From: Prochlorococcus marinus str. MIT 9313
GTDB taxonomy: Bacteria > Cyanobacteriota > Cyanobacteriia > PCC-6307 > Cyanobiaceae
NCBI RefSeq assembly: GCF_000011485.1
Contig: NC_005071.1
Location: 310,001-374,000 of the forward strand
Direction of reading: 5' to 3'
DNA length: 64,000 nucleotides
Shown here: piece after piece, positions 24,288 to 33,143 of the stretch
Layout: each line of letters opens with the position of its first letter
Position numbering within the stretch: the first letter of the stretch is position 1
Program-made: the position numbers and the translations under genes
The notes under the pieces: model-generated
Told to the model about the DNA's origin: nothing
Databases searched by the model: none
What the model saw: only the letters and a program-made list of their open reading frames with translations

Positions 24288-26471
24288 ATGTCCCGTCGTC
24301 GTACTGGTGCCATTGCGATAGGGGTTGGTGCTCTTACTGCTGTTGTGTTGTCTCTAGTAGGAGCAAAGACACCAGTGGTTATTGGGAGTGCTGCTGCCTT
24401 AGGAGTCGCTGGTGGGGTTGTTGCTGGTCGTAAGGGGATTGGAAAGAGTGCTGATGAATTGATGGAAAGCGGAAAATCAAAGTTAGAAAATAAGGATTTT
24501 CATGGGGCGATTGATGATTTCAATAAGTTATTAGATAGTCACCCTTACAATGCTGATTCATATTATAATCGTGGACTTGCTAAAGCAAAATTAGGCAATA
24601 ATCAAGGAGCAATTGAAGATTACAGCAAAGCAATTGAAATAAATCCTTTACATGCTATTGCGTATACAAAAAGAGGTAATGCTAAGTTTGACTTAAAGGA
24701 TCATCAAGGAGCACTTATTGACTGCAGCAAAGCAATTGAAATAGATGACAATAATGCTGAATTCTTCTTTAATCGAGGATTCCCAAAGTTGAAGTTGGAA
24801 GATCAAGAAGGGACCAAATCGGACTGGTTTAAAGCAGCAGCATTAGGAGATAAGCATGCAAGTATTTGTTTGAGAGATTTATTTTATAGTCACTCTCAAA
24901 GTATGATAGATGCTCAATCTGATGACCTAACAGAAGTTGAAAGGCACTCAAGGCGGTGCCTTCTCCTAGAGGATTTTGATCCTCTGGAGGCAATTGATGG
25001 ATACTTAACACTACTAAGTATCGAACCTTCTAATGCCGAACACTATATCTCTATCGGCAAGTTAAAAAGGAGAATAGGAGACAATGAAGGGGCGTTGATT
25101 GATTTAAGCACGGCGATTGAACTTGACCCGAAGAGTTCTACTGCTTATGGAGAGCGTGGTCTTGTAAAGAGCATAATGGAAGACTATATGGGAGCAATTA
25201 ATGACTATAATCATTGCTTATGTGTTAAAAGAGAGAAAGTGCTTGAGAAGCGTTATCAAACTTTTATCAAGAGATTACTGGGTGATCTTTTAAGGCAAAA
25301 TACAGATATCAATCCAAAGGATTCGCTTAACTATACTTATCGTGCTGCGAGTAAATGTAGTGAAGGTGATTATCAAGGCGCTATAGAAGATTATACTAAA
25401 GCACTAGAATTAGACAGTAAGAACTCTTTGGCATATATGTTCAGAGGTGCTTGCCATGATTTAAGTGGAGATTCAAAAGCAGCGCTTGATGATTATTCAG
25501 AATCCATAGAACTGAATCCCTCTAATGCAGATATCTATTACACCCGTGGAGTTACATTAAGGGACTCCGGTGATGATATAGGTGCACTTTCAGATTTTAC
25601 CCTAACTATTAAATTAGACAGATGGAATGCATTAGCATATAGGAATCGAGGGAATCTCCACTTTAGACATTCAGAATTAAAAAGTGCTTGTTGCGATTGG
25701 AATGAAGCGTCAGACTTAGGAGATGAAATAGCAAAAGGGTTATTAGAAGAGCATTGTGACTCTTGTGAATTGCAAACCACTTCATATCAATTTGCCAAAC
25801 TAGGAGATGAAAATTTTGATGATGATTATGCTTCTGCAATAGATGCTTACAGTAAGGCATTGGAAATTAACCCCAATGTTGAGATTTATCTTATGCGTGC
25901 TGCTGCAAAAGTTGAATTAGAAGATCTTGAAGGAGCAATGTATGATTATGAGAAGGCATTGGAAATTAATCCATACTGTCACGATGCATATTTCTATCGT
26001 GGAATTAGCAAAGAAGATTTAGGAGATTATCCTGGGGCAATTGATGATTTTACCAAGGCAATAGACATCTCTCCTGATATACGTAGTTACATGAATCGTG
26101 CCTCTCTTAAATCAGATCTTGGTGATTACCAAGGGGCAATTTCTGATTATACGAAAGTATTAGAAATTGACCCTTATGAAGATGAAATACGTTTCATCGT
26201 AGGTGCATATAATCGCCGTGGAGAAGCAAAAGCAAGGATTAATGATAGAGAAGGAGCATTAGAGGATTTTACTGAATCTATTGAAATCGACCCAGAGAAC
26301 ATATATGCCTATATAAATCGAATATTAGTTAAAAAAGAACTAGGAGACCTCAATGGAGCATGTGAGGACTGGAAGAAAGCAGCAGAACTTGGCAATCAAT
26401 ATCCATATATGAAGGTGCGGTTGGAAAACAATAAAGAAGTAACCAAGTTTGTGACGGAGCACTGTCAGTGA
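24288..26471 (+). CDS. TPR protein with N-terminal membrane hairpin (727 aa)
   Basis: It starts at the ATG at 24288 (MSRRRTGAIAIGVG). A basic head and a long hydrophobic Gly/Ala-rich segment to about residue 45 look like two close membrane helices. Many 34-residue TPR units follow (for example AYTKRGNAKFDLKDHQGALI). The terminal capping motif of the family, CxDWxxAxxLG..LLEEHC, appears once internally (ACCDWNEASDLG, about residue 470) and once at the end (ACEDWKKAAELG), so the gene looks like two fused TPR modules. The first 190 bases of gene plus leader are about 90% identical to those of the next gene. It probably presents a cytoplasmic protein-binding scaffold at the membrane; partners unknown. 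Confidence 0.88.
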   Translation: MSRRRTGAIAIGVGALTAVVLSLVGAKTPVVIGSAAALGVAGGVVAGRKGIGKSADELMESGKSKLENKDFHGAIDDFNKLLDSHPYNADSYYNRGLAKAKLGNNQGAIEDYSKAIEINPLHAIAYTKRGNAKFDLKDHQGALIDCSKAIEIDDNNAEFFFNRGFPKLKLEDQEGTKSDWFKAAALGDKHASICLRDLFYSHSQSMIDAQSDDLTEVERHSRRCLLLEDFDPLEAIDGYLTLLSIEPSNAEHYISIGKLKRRIGDNEGALIDLSTAIELDPKSSTAYGERGLVKSIMEDYMGAINDYNHCLCVKREKVLEKRYQTFIKRLLGDLLRQNTDINPKDSLNYTYRAASKCSEGDYQGAIEDYTKALELDSKNSLAYMFRGACHDLSGDSKAALDDYSESIELNPSNADIYYTRGVTLRDSGDDIGALSDFTLTIKLDRWNALAYRNRGNLHFRHSELKSACCDWNEASDLGDEIAKGLLEEHCDSCELQTTSYQFAKLGDENFDDDYASAIDAYSKALEINPNVEIYLMRAAAKVELEDLEGAMYDYEKALEINPYCHDAYFYRGISKEDLGDYPGAIDDFTKAIDISPDIRSYMNRASLKSDLGDYQGAISDYTKVLEIDPYEDEIRFIVGAYNRRGEAKARINDREGALEDFTESIEIDPENIYAYINRILVKKELGDLNGACEDWKKAAELGNQYPYMKVRLENNKEVTKFVTEHCQ

Positions 26472-26502
26472 CCTAGGCGTTGCTTCAGAGGGGTCGCTAA
26501 CG

Positions 26503-26542
26503 GGCAAGAAGTCTTTCCCCACCTAGTCTGAAGGCATCGGAG
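26503..26542 (+). repeat. Conserved leader before TPR genes
   Basis: GGCAAGAAGTCT and CCTAGTCTGAAGGCATCGG lie just ahead of the second large TPR gene. Related copies precede the first (about 24252, the latter part only), the third (31440-31463) and the 214-aa hairpin gene (34495-34511, the former part only). Position suggests a shared promoter/leader or a recombination footprint. Confidence 0.65.
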
Positions 26543-26556
26543 TACGCCACCTCTTG

Positions 26557-29500
26557 ATGTCTCGCCGTCGTACTGGTGCCATTGCAATAGGGGTTGGTGC
26601 TGCTACTGCTGTTGTTTTGTCTCTAGTAGGCGCAAAGACACCAGTAGTTATTGGGAGTGCTGCTGCCTTAGGTGTTGCTGGTGGGGTTGTTGCTGGTCGT
26701 AAGGGAGGTGGGAAGAATGCTGATGAATATCTTGAAAGCGGAAAGTCAAAGTTAGAGAAAAAGGATTTTTATGGAGCGATTGAAGACTTAAATAAAGAAA
26801 TAGAGATCAATTCTCAGGATGTCGCTGCTTATAGTAAACGTGCGAATCTAAAAGAGAAATTAGGTGACCATAAAGGGGCAATTGATGATTTTACAAAGGC
26901 AATAGAGATTGATCCTAACCATGCCCACCCATATTACAATCGTGGTTTTTCTAAGTGGCAATTAGGCGATATTCAAGGAGCAATTGCTGATTACAATCAC
27001 GCTTTAGCAATTTATCCACTCTTTAAGGATGTCTACTTCTTCCGTGGCATGGCAAAAGACCAAATCGGAAATTTTGATGGAGCAATTGCTGATTACTCAA
27101 AGGTGATTGAGATTGATCCTGACCAACTGTATAAATATCGAGATGAGTGTAGTGCCTATTTCCACCGTGGTAAGGCAAAACATAGTAGTGGAAATATTTC
27201 TGGAGCAATTGCTGATTACTCAAAGGCAATTGAAATTGATCCTAAAAATGATAGCGCTTATAATAATCGTGGGATCATCGAGGATGATTTAGGGCAGCGT
27301 AAACTTGATGATTTCTATTATCAACTAGCAATTGCAGATTACGACAAGGCGATAGATATCAACCCGAGCAATGCCGATGCATATCTCAACCGGGGGCATA
27401 CAAAATTAAATCAGAGAGATTTTGATGGGGCAATTGCTGATTTCAATCATGCCTTAAATATTGATCCACAGGTTGATAACATATATTTGAAACGCGGCGT
27501 TGCCAAGGACGAATTAGGAAATCATCAAGGAGCAATTGCTGATTACACAAAGGCAATAGAGATTGATCCTCAGGACGCCCTTGCTTACAACAACCGTGGT
27601 GTTGCAAAGAGTAAATCAAATGATTTTCAAGGATCTATTTCTGATTGCACAAAGGCGATAGAGATTGATTCAAAATATGCGTTTGCCTATCGGAACCGAG
27701 GACATTCTAAAAAAGAATTAGGAGACCTAATAGGTGCCTCTGAGGACTGGAAGAAAGCAGCAGAATTAGGAGATCAAGGCGCTGCAGAATTGCTGAAAGA
27801 GGAAAGACTCAAGACTGGTTCATTGATTGATCAGATGTTTCAAGTAACTATTGGTAAGCAAAGTTCTAATGAGTCCGATGGTCTAGACCTTTCAGATACA
27901 GGTGACACTAATGGCAAAATCAAGGAATTAACAAAGGTAATAGAACTGAACCCTAATTATGCCGATGCATACAGTCTTCGTGGTGTCGCTAAGTTTCAAT
28001 TAGATGATTACCAAGGAGCACTTGAAGACTTCGATTATGCGTTAGAAATTAATCCTAATGATGCTGAGACTTATTTTATGCGCGGTAATGTGAAAGGTGA
28101 AATAGGAGATACTGAAGGAGCAATCTCTGATTACAGTAAAGCAATAGAAATTGATCCTAAAGATGCAGATGCATTCACTAATCGTGGTCTTGCAAAGTAC
28201 GATTCAAAGGATTATCAAGGAGCAATTGCAGATTACAACAAGGCAATAGAAATTGATCCGCAACTTGCCGATGCCTACAACAATCGCGGTCTAGTCAAGG
28301 ATGAATTAGGTGATCATCAAGGGGCAATTGCAGATTACAACAAGTCATTAGATATTAATCCTCAACTTGCCGATGCCTACAACAATCGTGGTCTTGCCAA
28401 GTATGATTCAAAGGATTATCAAGGAGCAATTGCTGATTACAACAAGTCATTAGATATTAATCCGCACTTTGCCCTTGCTTACAACAATCGCGGTCTTGCC
28501 AAGGATGAATTAGGTAATCATCAAGGAGCAATTGCAGATTACAACAAGGCAATAGAAATTAAACCTCAGTATGCCAATGCCTACTTCAACCGTGGTAATG
28601 CCAAGAGTGATTTAGGAGATACTCAAGGAGCAATCGCTGTTTACAGCAAGTCAATAGAGATTAATCCGCAGTATGCCGCTGCCTACTACAACCGCGGTAA
28701 TGCCAAGAGAAAATTAGGAGATAATCAAGGAGCAATTGCTGATTGCAGTAAAGCAATAGAGATTAATCCGCACTTTGCCCTTGCTTACAACAATCGTGGT
28801 CTTGCCAAGTATGATTCAAAGGATTATCAAGGAGCAATTGCTGATTACACCAAGGCAATAGAGATTGATCCAAAGGATGCCGATGCCTACTCCAACCGTG
28901 GTTATGCCAAGAGTCATTTAGGAGATACTCAAGGAGCAATTGCTGATTACACCAAGGCAATAGAGATTGATCCAAAGGATGCTCCTACCTACTACAACCG
29001 TGGTTATGCCAAGAGTCATTTAGGAGATACTCAAGGAGCAATTACTGATTACACCAAGGCAATAGAGATTGATCCAAAGGATTCCGATGCCTACTCCAAC
29101 CGTGGTTATGCCAAGAGTCATTTAGGAGATACTCAAGGAGCAATTGCTGATTACACCAAGGCAATAGAGATTGATCCAAAGGATGCCGATGCCTACTCCA
29201 ACCGCGGTCTTGTAAAGGATGAAGAACTAGGAGACCATCAAGGAGCAATTGCTGATTACACAAAAGCAATAGAGATTAATCCGCAGTATTCCAATGCCTA
29301 CTACAACCGTGGTAATGCCAAGAGTGAATTAAAAGATTATCAAGAAGCAATTGCTGATTACACAAAGGCAATAGAGATTGATCCAAAGGATGCTCCTGCC
29401 TACTACAACCGTGGTAATGCCAAGAGTGAATTAAAAGATTATCAAGAAGCAATTGCTGATTACAGCAAAGCAATAGAGATTAATCCGCAACTTGCCCTTG

Positions 29501-29730
29501 CCTACAACAATCGTGGTCTTGCCAAGTATGATTCAAAGGATTATCAAGGAACAATTGCTGATTACAACAAGGCAATAGAGATTGATCCACAGTATGCCAA
29601 TGCCTATAAAAATCGTGGTAATGCCAAAAAAGAACTAGGAGTCCTCAAAGGTGCCTGTGAGGACTGGAAGAAAGCAGCAGAACTAGGAAATGAAGATGCT
29701 GCCTTGTTGGTGGAGGAGCACTGTCAGTGA
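26557..29730 (+). CDS. Large TPR protein with N-terminal membrane hairpin (1057 aa)
   Basis: This is a paralogue of the preceding gene, with the same hydrophobic head (GAIAIGVGAATAVVLSLVGA) followed by nearly thirty TPR units. The module cap occurs internally at about residues 390-405 (ASEDWKKAAELG) and again at the end (ACEDWKKAAELG ... VEEHCQ). Units are close to identical at the DNA level. Four 102-base copies start at 28843, 28945, 29047 and 29149, showing recent tandem growth. The copy number can therefore vary between strains and is hard to assemble. No enzymatic domain is visible. The leader motif GGCAAGAAGTCT...CCTAGTCTGAAG lies just upstream. Confidence 0.88.
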   Translation: MSRRRTGAIAIGVGAATAVVLSLVGAKTPVVIGSAAALGVAGGVVAGRKGGGKNADEYLESGKSKLEKKDFYGAIEDLNKEIEINSQDVAAYSKRANLKEKLGDHKGAIDDFTKAIEIDPNHAHPYYNRGFSKWQLGDIQGAIADYNHALAIYPLFKDVYFFRGMAKDQIGNFDGAIADYSKVIEIDPDQLYKYRDECSAYFHRGKAKHSSGNISGAIADYSKAIEIDPKNDSAYNNRGIIEDDLGQRKLDDFYYQLAIADYDKAIDINPSNADAYLNRGHTKLNQRDFDGAIADFNHALNIDPQVDNIYLKRGVAKDELGNHQGAIADYTKAIEIDPQDALAYNNRGVAKSKSNDFQGSISDCTKAIEIDSKYAFAYRNRGHSKKELGDLIGASEDWKKAAELGDQGAAELLKEERLKTGSLIDQMFQVTIGKQSSNESDGLDLSDTGDTNGKIKELTKVIELNPNYADAYSLRGVAKFQLDDYQGALEDFDYALEINPNDAETYFMRGNVKGEIGDTEGAISDYSKAIEIDPKDADAFTNRGLAKYDSKDYQGAIADYNKAIEIDPQLADAYNNRGLVKDELGDHQGAIADYNKSLDINPQLADAYNNRGLAKYDSKDYQGAIADYNKSLDINPHFALAYNNRGLAKDELGNHQGAIADYNKAIEIKPQYANAYFNRGNAKSDLGDTQGAIAVYSKSIEINPQYAAAYYNRGNAKRKLGDNQGAIADCSKAIEINPHFALAYNNRGLAKYDSKDYQGAIADYTKAIEIDPKDADAYSNRGYAKSHLGDTQGAIADYTKAIEIDPKDAPTYYNRGYAKSHLGDTQGAITDYTKAIEIDPKDSDAYSNRGYAKSHLGDTQGAIADYTKAIEIDPKDADAYSNRGLVKDEELGDHQGAIADYTKAIEINPQYSNAYYNRGNAKSELKDYQEAIADYTKAIEIDPKDAPAYYNRGNAKSELKDYQEAIADYSKAIEINPQLALAYNNRGLAKYDSKDYQGTIADYNKAIEIDPQYANAYKNRGNAKKELGVLKGACEDWKKAAELGNEDAALLVEEHCQ
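28843..29250 (+). repeat. Four near-identical 102-bp tandem units
   Basis: GATTACACCAAGGCAATAGA begins units at 28843, 28945, 29047 and 29149, exactly 102 bases apart with very few differences. Each encodes three 11-12 residue stretches equal to one 34-residue TPR. Direct adjacency without spacers excludes a CRISPR array. Confidence 0.9.
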
Positions 29731-29735
29731 AGTCC

Positions 29736-30336
29736 TCATTTAAGTGACTCGCATGCCTCCCCGTCTTTATCCCGATCCAGATAGGAGTGCCCTTCCCTGA
29801 GCAGTTCCTGTGCTGCATTCCATGATCTGATCTCTTTGCACCGATAACGCTTTCTCCTGCTGTTGGTCTGCTTGTTTTTCCTGTATTCCCAAGGTCGGTG
29901 TATTCCTCCAGGAACAGACCCAGACCCCAATACCTCCCCGTCTGGCATAGGTCTCTAGTTGGGAGTAGGTCTGCCGATCACACCCTTTGATGTACTGCCA
30001 ATAGACAAAGGCATTCCCCGACTTCACTAATGAGTGGTTGATGTTGCTGCCATTGAGAATGACTTCAGCAACGGTTCTTCCATAGCGGTCAGTTGCCTTG
30101 GAGCGGAGAGTCACATCAGAACCAACCGGCAGAAGACTCTTCAGTGCTTGCCGTGCTGCTTTGCCATAGGGCGATTGGGAAGTCTCTGGAGCATCAATGC
30201 AGGCAAGTCGCACTTTGGTTCTTTGATTGCCTTCTATGACGGTGAGAGTGTCGCCATCACCGATCGAAAGTACTTCTGCTGCATTGGAAGGGACTGCCCA
30301 AAGAGCAAGAAGCAGAACTAGAAATCCCTTGCCCAT
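29736..30336 (-). pseudogene. Secreted staphylococcal-nuclease-like protein, frameshifted before its excalibur tail
   Basis: From ATG 30336 (MGKGFLVLLLALWA), a signal peptide leads into an SNase domain with VRLACIDAPETSQSPYGKAA, TDRYGRTVAEV and QTYSQLETYARRGGIGVW. The frame then runs into unrelated sequence. Dropping one G at about 29919-29921 restores SVPGGIHRPWEYRK and a calcium-binding excalibur end, YLDRDKDGEACESLK. The catalytic core (Arg, Glu, Arg) is upstream of the shift, so a truncated active enzyme is possible. It is the last gene of a tightly overlapping minus-strand operon. Confidence 0.8.
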
Positions 30337-30488
30337 ATCCGATCCAAGCAATTGGCAAACTCCTTCTCCGTCAACGGTTTGGCAAGGTCTTGCTTTCTCT
30401 TAGATCCCCTGATCCACCACATCATCAAAACCCCGTAGAAAACAACCAGCAAACCAACTTCGCGATAACTCCAGTGCAAGTGCTCCAT
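30318..30488 (-). CDS. 56-aa membrane protein
   Basis: The start codon overlaps the stop of the LprI-like gene (TGATG), and the end overlaps the nuclease start. One hydrophobic helix (EVGLLVVFYGVLMMWWI) is followed by a basic stretch GSKRKQDLAKP. Both overlaps argue that it is a genuine coupled gene. It may anchor or assist its secreted neighbours; that is inference. Confidence 0.6.
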   Translation of the reverse strand: MEHLHWSYREVGLLVVFYGVLMMWWIRGSKRKQDLAKPLTEKEFANCLDRIWARDF

Positions 30489-30811
30489 CAGTTCTCGCCC
30501 AGTCCTTTTAGTTCCTTGAGTAGGGCACGGTTGAGGTTGTCATCGCAGCGAATGATCACCTGCGGGTAAATAGTGCCTTTTTTATAGGGGGCATATGCCT
30601 TGGCACAAACCTCTTTAGTTGTCTGTTGCCATCGCTCAAAGGTTCCAGCAGGTAATTGAGATCTCAAGTTCTTATTGGAGTCCTCCAGATCAAGAGAAGC
30701 GCAGTACCTCATCTCAAGAGTGTTTTGACCAGGGCACTGGAGGTCTTGCCCTATCACTTTTGGTAGTTGGAGGAGACATGCAAGTGGCAAAAGAGCAGGC
30801 AGAAATCTCAT
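30488..30811 (-). CDS. Secreted LprI/DUF1311-like small protein, second copy
   Basis: This 107-aa protein has a signal peptide (FLPALLPLACLLQLPKVIG), then CPGQNTLEMRYCAS, VCAKAYAPYKKGTIYP and RCDDNLNRALLKEL. It is a clear paralogue of the gene at 7135-7461, with all four cysteines in the same places. Its ATG overlaps the stop of the upstream secreted-protein gene by 4 bases. Family members can be lipoproteins or lysozyme inhibitors; no lipobox is seen here. Its operon partners are a second secreted protein, a tiny membrane protein and a nuclease. Confidence 0.75.
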   Translation of the reverse strand: MRFLPALLPLACLLQLPKVIGQDLQCPGQNTLEMRYCASLDLEDSNKNLRSQLPAGTFERWQQTTKEVCAKAYAPYKKGTIYPQVIIRCDDNLNRALLKELKGLGEN

Positions 30812-31341
30812 GGGGTGTTTTTGATCGACTTAAAGGAGTCAAATAACTTCTGATACCACTGGCGTATGTACTCCCTGCCTTCTGCTGATTCTGCAGGACA
30901 CAACTTTGCCCATCTCATAAAGGGGTTGCCATGAACCGTTTGAAACTTTGGTTGACCTTTCCAGTCCCCTTCTCTGTAGAAGACATCTTGTTCCCAACTG
31001 TCGGAACGGTCGGCATTGGAACTGGTAGCAAACTTCTCTCCAGCACAATCTGCGAATAACCAAATTTCAGATTCGGCAGGACCACATCCGTCTTCATCAC
31101 CTCTACATAGTCTTGTCCTATAGACCCCATTCTCGTCTTTGGAATTTATCCAAGTTCTTTGGATGACTTTGATCCTGATCCACCCGTCATCCATGGTTTC
31201 TGGATAGGTCAGTTGCTCTGTCTCAACACTGCAACCTGTCCCACATCCAAAGACAGGAAGTACATGGTCTTGCCTTACCTGTAGGGGCACTTGAGTTCCA
31301 GTCACGAGTAGGAGTGATCCAACCAGTGCCGGGAGGTTCAT
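30808..31341 (-). CDS. Secreted cysteine-rich hypothetical protein
   Basis: This 177-aa protein has a signal peptide (MNLPALVGSLLLVTGTQVPL) and a mature region with about seven cysteines (FGCGTGCS, RLCRGDEDGCGP, ADCAGEK, LCPAESAE), suggesting disulphides in the periplasm. No family recognised. It is the first gene of the minus-strand series that ends in the SNase-like nuclease, with each gene overlapping the next. Co-translation suggests the exported products act together. Confidence 0.65.
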   Translation of the reverse strand: MNLPALVGSLLLVTGTQVPLQVRQDHVLPVFGCGTGCSVETEQLTYPETMDDGWIRIKVIQRTWINSKDENGVYRTRLCRGDEDGCGPAESEIWLFADCAGEKFATSSNADRSDSWEQDVFYREGDWKGQPKFQTVHGNPFMRWAKLCPAESAEGREYIRQWYQKLFDSFKSIKNTP

Positions 31342-31493
31342 GGTCGTGCTCTGACCTTCTGCCTATAGGACCATCTAAGAGCGTTTTTGAGTGGTTGGCG
31401 ATCATTGCTGAGAGGAACGCCTCCAAGACCCCCTAGGAGGGCAAGAAGTCTCTCCCTGCCTAGTGTGAGGTCATAGGAAGATGCTTTCTGCTG

Positions 31494-33143
31494 ATGCATG
31501 AACGAAACACCGCTGAGGAATATATAAAACGTGCTAAGGAAAAGTTCCTATTGAAAAATTATCGAGGTGCGATCTCTGATTGCAGCAAGGCAATAGAAAT
31601 TGATCCAAAGGACTCGAGTGCCTACCACATTCGTGGTCTTGCGAGGATTATTAGTGATGAAAAGGAATTAGCGCGTAATGATTTGTACAAGGCATCCGAG
31701 TTGGGCGACAAACATGCTATGGAGATGCTCAAGAAGTGTTTTTATCCAAATGTACAGAATTTAATTGATTTAGAAACAAAGAAAATTGAGAAGGATGCTT
31801 CTAATTTTGAACATTACATAAGACGTGCTCTCCTTAAAGAAAAGTTTGACCCGAATGGAGCAATAGCGGATTATTCAAAAATATTAGAAATTGATTCTGA
31901 GCGTGTCGATGTTTACTTCTATCTTGCTTTAGTCAAGAATAAAGCAGGATATCCCAAACAAGCAATTGAAGATTGCAGAAGAGCATTAGATATCGAAGCA
32001 GGAAATCTCCTTCTCAAGGAGTATTTTGAACTTCGTAACTTTGTAAACTATCTATTAGATGGGAAATCTGAACCCTATCAAGACGCAGGCGACTTGATAG
32101 GGGTAATATTGGTGCGTGAACCTAAAATTACACCTAGTGATTCATTAGAGTATAATTTGAGAGGTATCAGAAAAGCAGATTTAAAGAACTTCCCAGGCGC
32201 AATTGATGATTTCAGCAAGGCAATAGAACTAGAACCTAGAGACTGTCATTTGTATGTAAATAGAGGGATTTATAGGGATATGTCAGGGGACCCTGAATCC
32301 GCAATTAGTGATTATTGCAAGGCAATAGAAATTAATCCGGATTTTGCAGATGCATACTATGAACGTGGTGTTACTTTAAGGGACTCAGGGCATCAGGAAA
32401 GAGCAATTTGTGATTTTTTGAAGGCAGTTGATTTAAATCCAAAATATAGTAATGCTTATCTCAATATAGGAAGCATAAAGTTTCATAGTTCTGATGTAAA
32501 AGGTGCCTGTGCTTACTGGAAGAAAGCATCGGAATTGGAAAATAAAACTGCTGACCTACTTTTAGATCAGGAATGTGCCTCACAGGGTGTACTTGCCAGT
32601 CTGAGTTATTATTTAAACCTTGGAAGTGATAGATGTGAATCTGGCGATTTTGAAGGTGAAATTAATGCTTACGACAAAGCGCTTGAACTGAGTCCTAATG
32701 ATGCAGTTATCTATAACAACCGCGGTAATGCTAAGCGTAAGTTGGAAGACTATCAGAGTGCTATTGAGGATTACAATAAATCAATAGAGATCAACCCTAG
32801 TTCTGCTGCCCCTTACTTCAATCGTGGCGATATAAAGTATGTGTTAGATGACCATAAAGGCGCGATTGATGATTATAATCTGGCGCTAGAGGTTGATCCT
32901 GATGATCCGTTTCTCTATGCTAAACGTGGCGACCTAAGGGTTGCATTACATGACTATCAAGGAGCAATTGCTGATTACACAAAGGCGATAGAGATTAATC
33001 CCCAACTTGCCATTGCTTACTACAACCGTGGAGAGGCAAAAAAAGAAATAGGAGACCTCAAAGGTGCCTGTGAGGATTGGAAGAAAGCGGCAGAACTAGG
33101 ATACGAAGATGCTGCCAAATTGGTGGAGGAGCACTGTCAGTGA
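31494..33143 (+). CDS. TPR protein without the membrane hairpin (549 aa)
   Basis: The ATG at 31494 begins MHERNTAEEYIKRAKEKF and goes straight into TPR units, unlike the two upstream paralogues. It is colinear with the 727-aa protein: LGDKHAMEMLKKCFYPNVQN matches LGDKHASICLRDLFYSHSQS, and an internal module cap (ACAYWKKASELE) precedes a second set of repeats ending ACEDWKKAAELG ... VEEHCQ. The GGCAAGAAGTCT leader lies about 45 bases upstream. The stop overlaps the GTG of a DUF805 gene (GTGA), so this soluble TPR protein is probably made together with a membrane partner. Confidence 0.88.
   Translation: MHERNTAEEYIKRAKEKFLLKNYRGAISDCSKAIEIDPKDSSAYHIRGLARIISDEKELARNDLYKASELGDKHAMEMLKKCFYPNVQNLIDLETKKIEKDASNFEHYIRRALLKEKFDPNGAIADYSKILEIDSERVDVYFYLALVKNKAGYPKQAIEDCRRALDIEAGNLLLKEYFELRNFVNYLLDGKSEPYQDAGDLIGVILVREPKITPSDSLEYNLRGIRKADLKNFPGAIDDFSKAIELEPRDCHLYVNRGIYRDMSGDPESAISDYCKAIEINPDFADAYYERGVTLRDSGHQERAICDFLKAVDLNPKYSNAYLNIGSIKFHSSDVKGACAYWKKASELENKTADLLLDQECASQGVLASLSYYLNLGSDRCESGDFEGEINAYDKALELSPNDAVIYNNRGNAKRKLEDYQSAIEDYNKSIEINPSSAAPYFNRGDIKYVLDDHKGAIDDYNLALEVDPDDPFLYAKRGDLRVALHDYQGAIADYTKAIEINPQLAIAYYNRGEAKKEIGDLKGACEDWKKAAELGYEDAAKLVEEHCQ

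Noticed and set aside
28763-29473. Several minus-strand frames with repeated HPLDQSLLPW-type peptides
   Set aside because: They are the antisense reading of the tandem TPR repeats; the repetition comes from the real plus-strand gene.
28500-29500. Regular direct repeats resembling a CRISPR array
   Set aside because: Units of 102 bases are contiguous, in frame and encode TPRs; there are no unique spacers and no cas genes.
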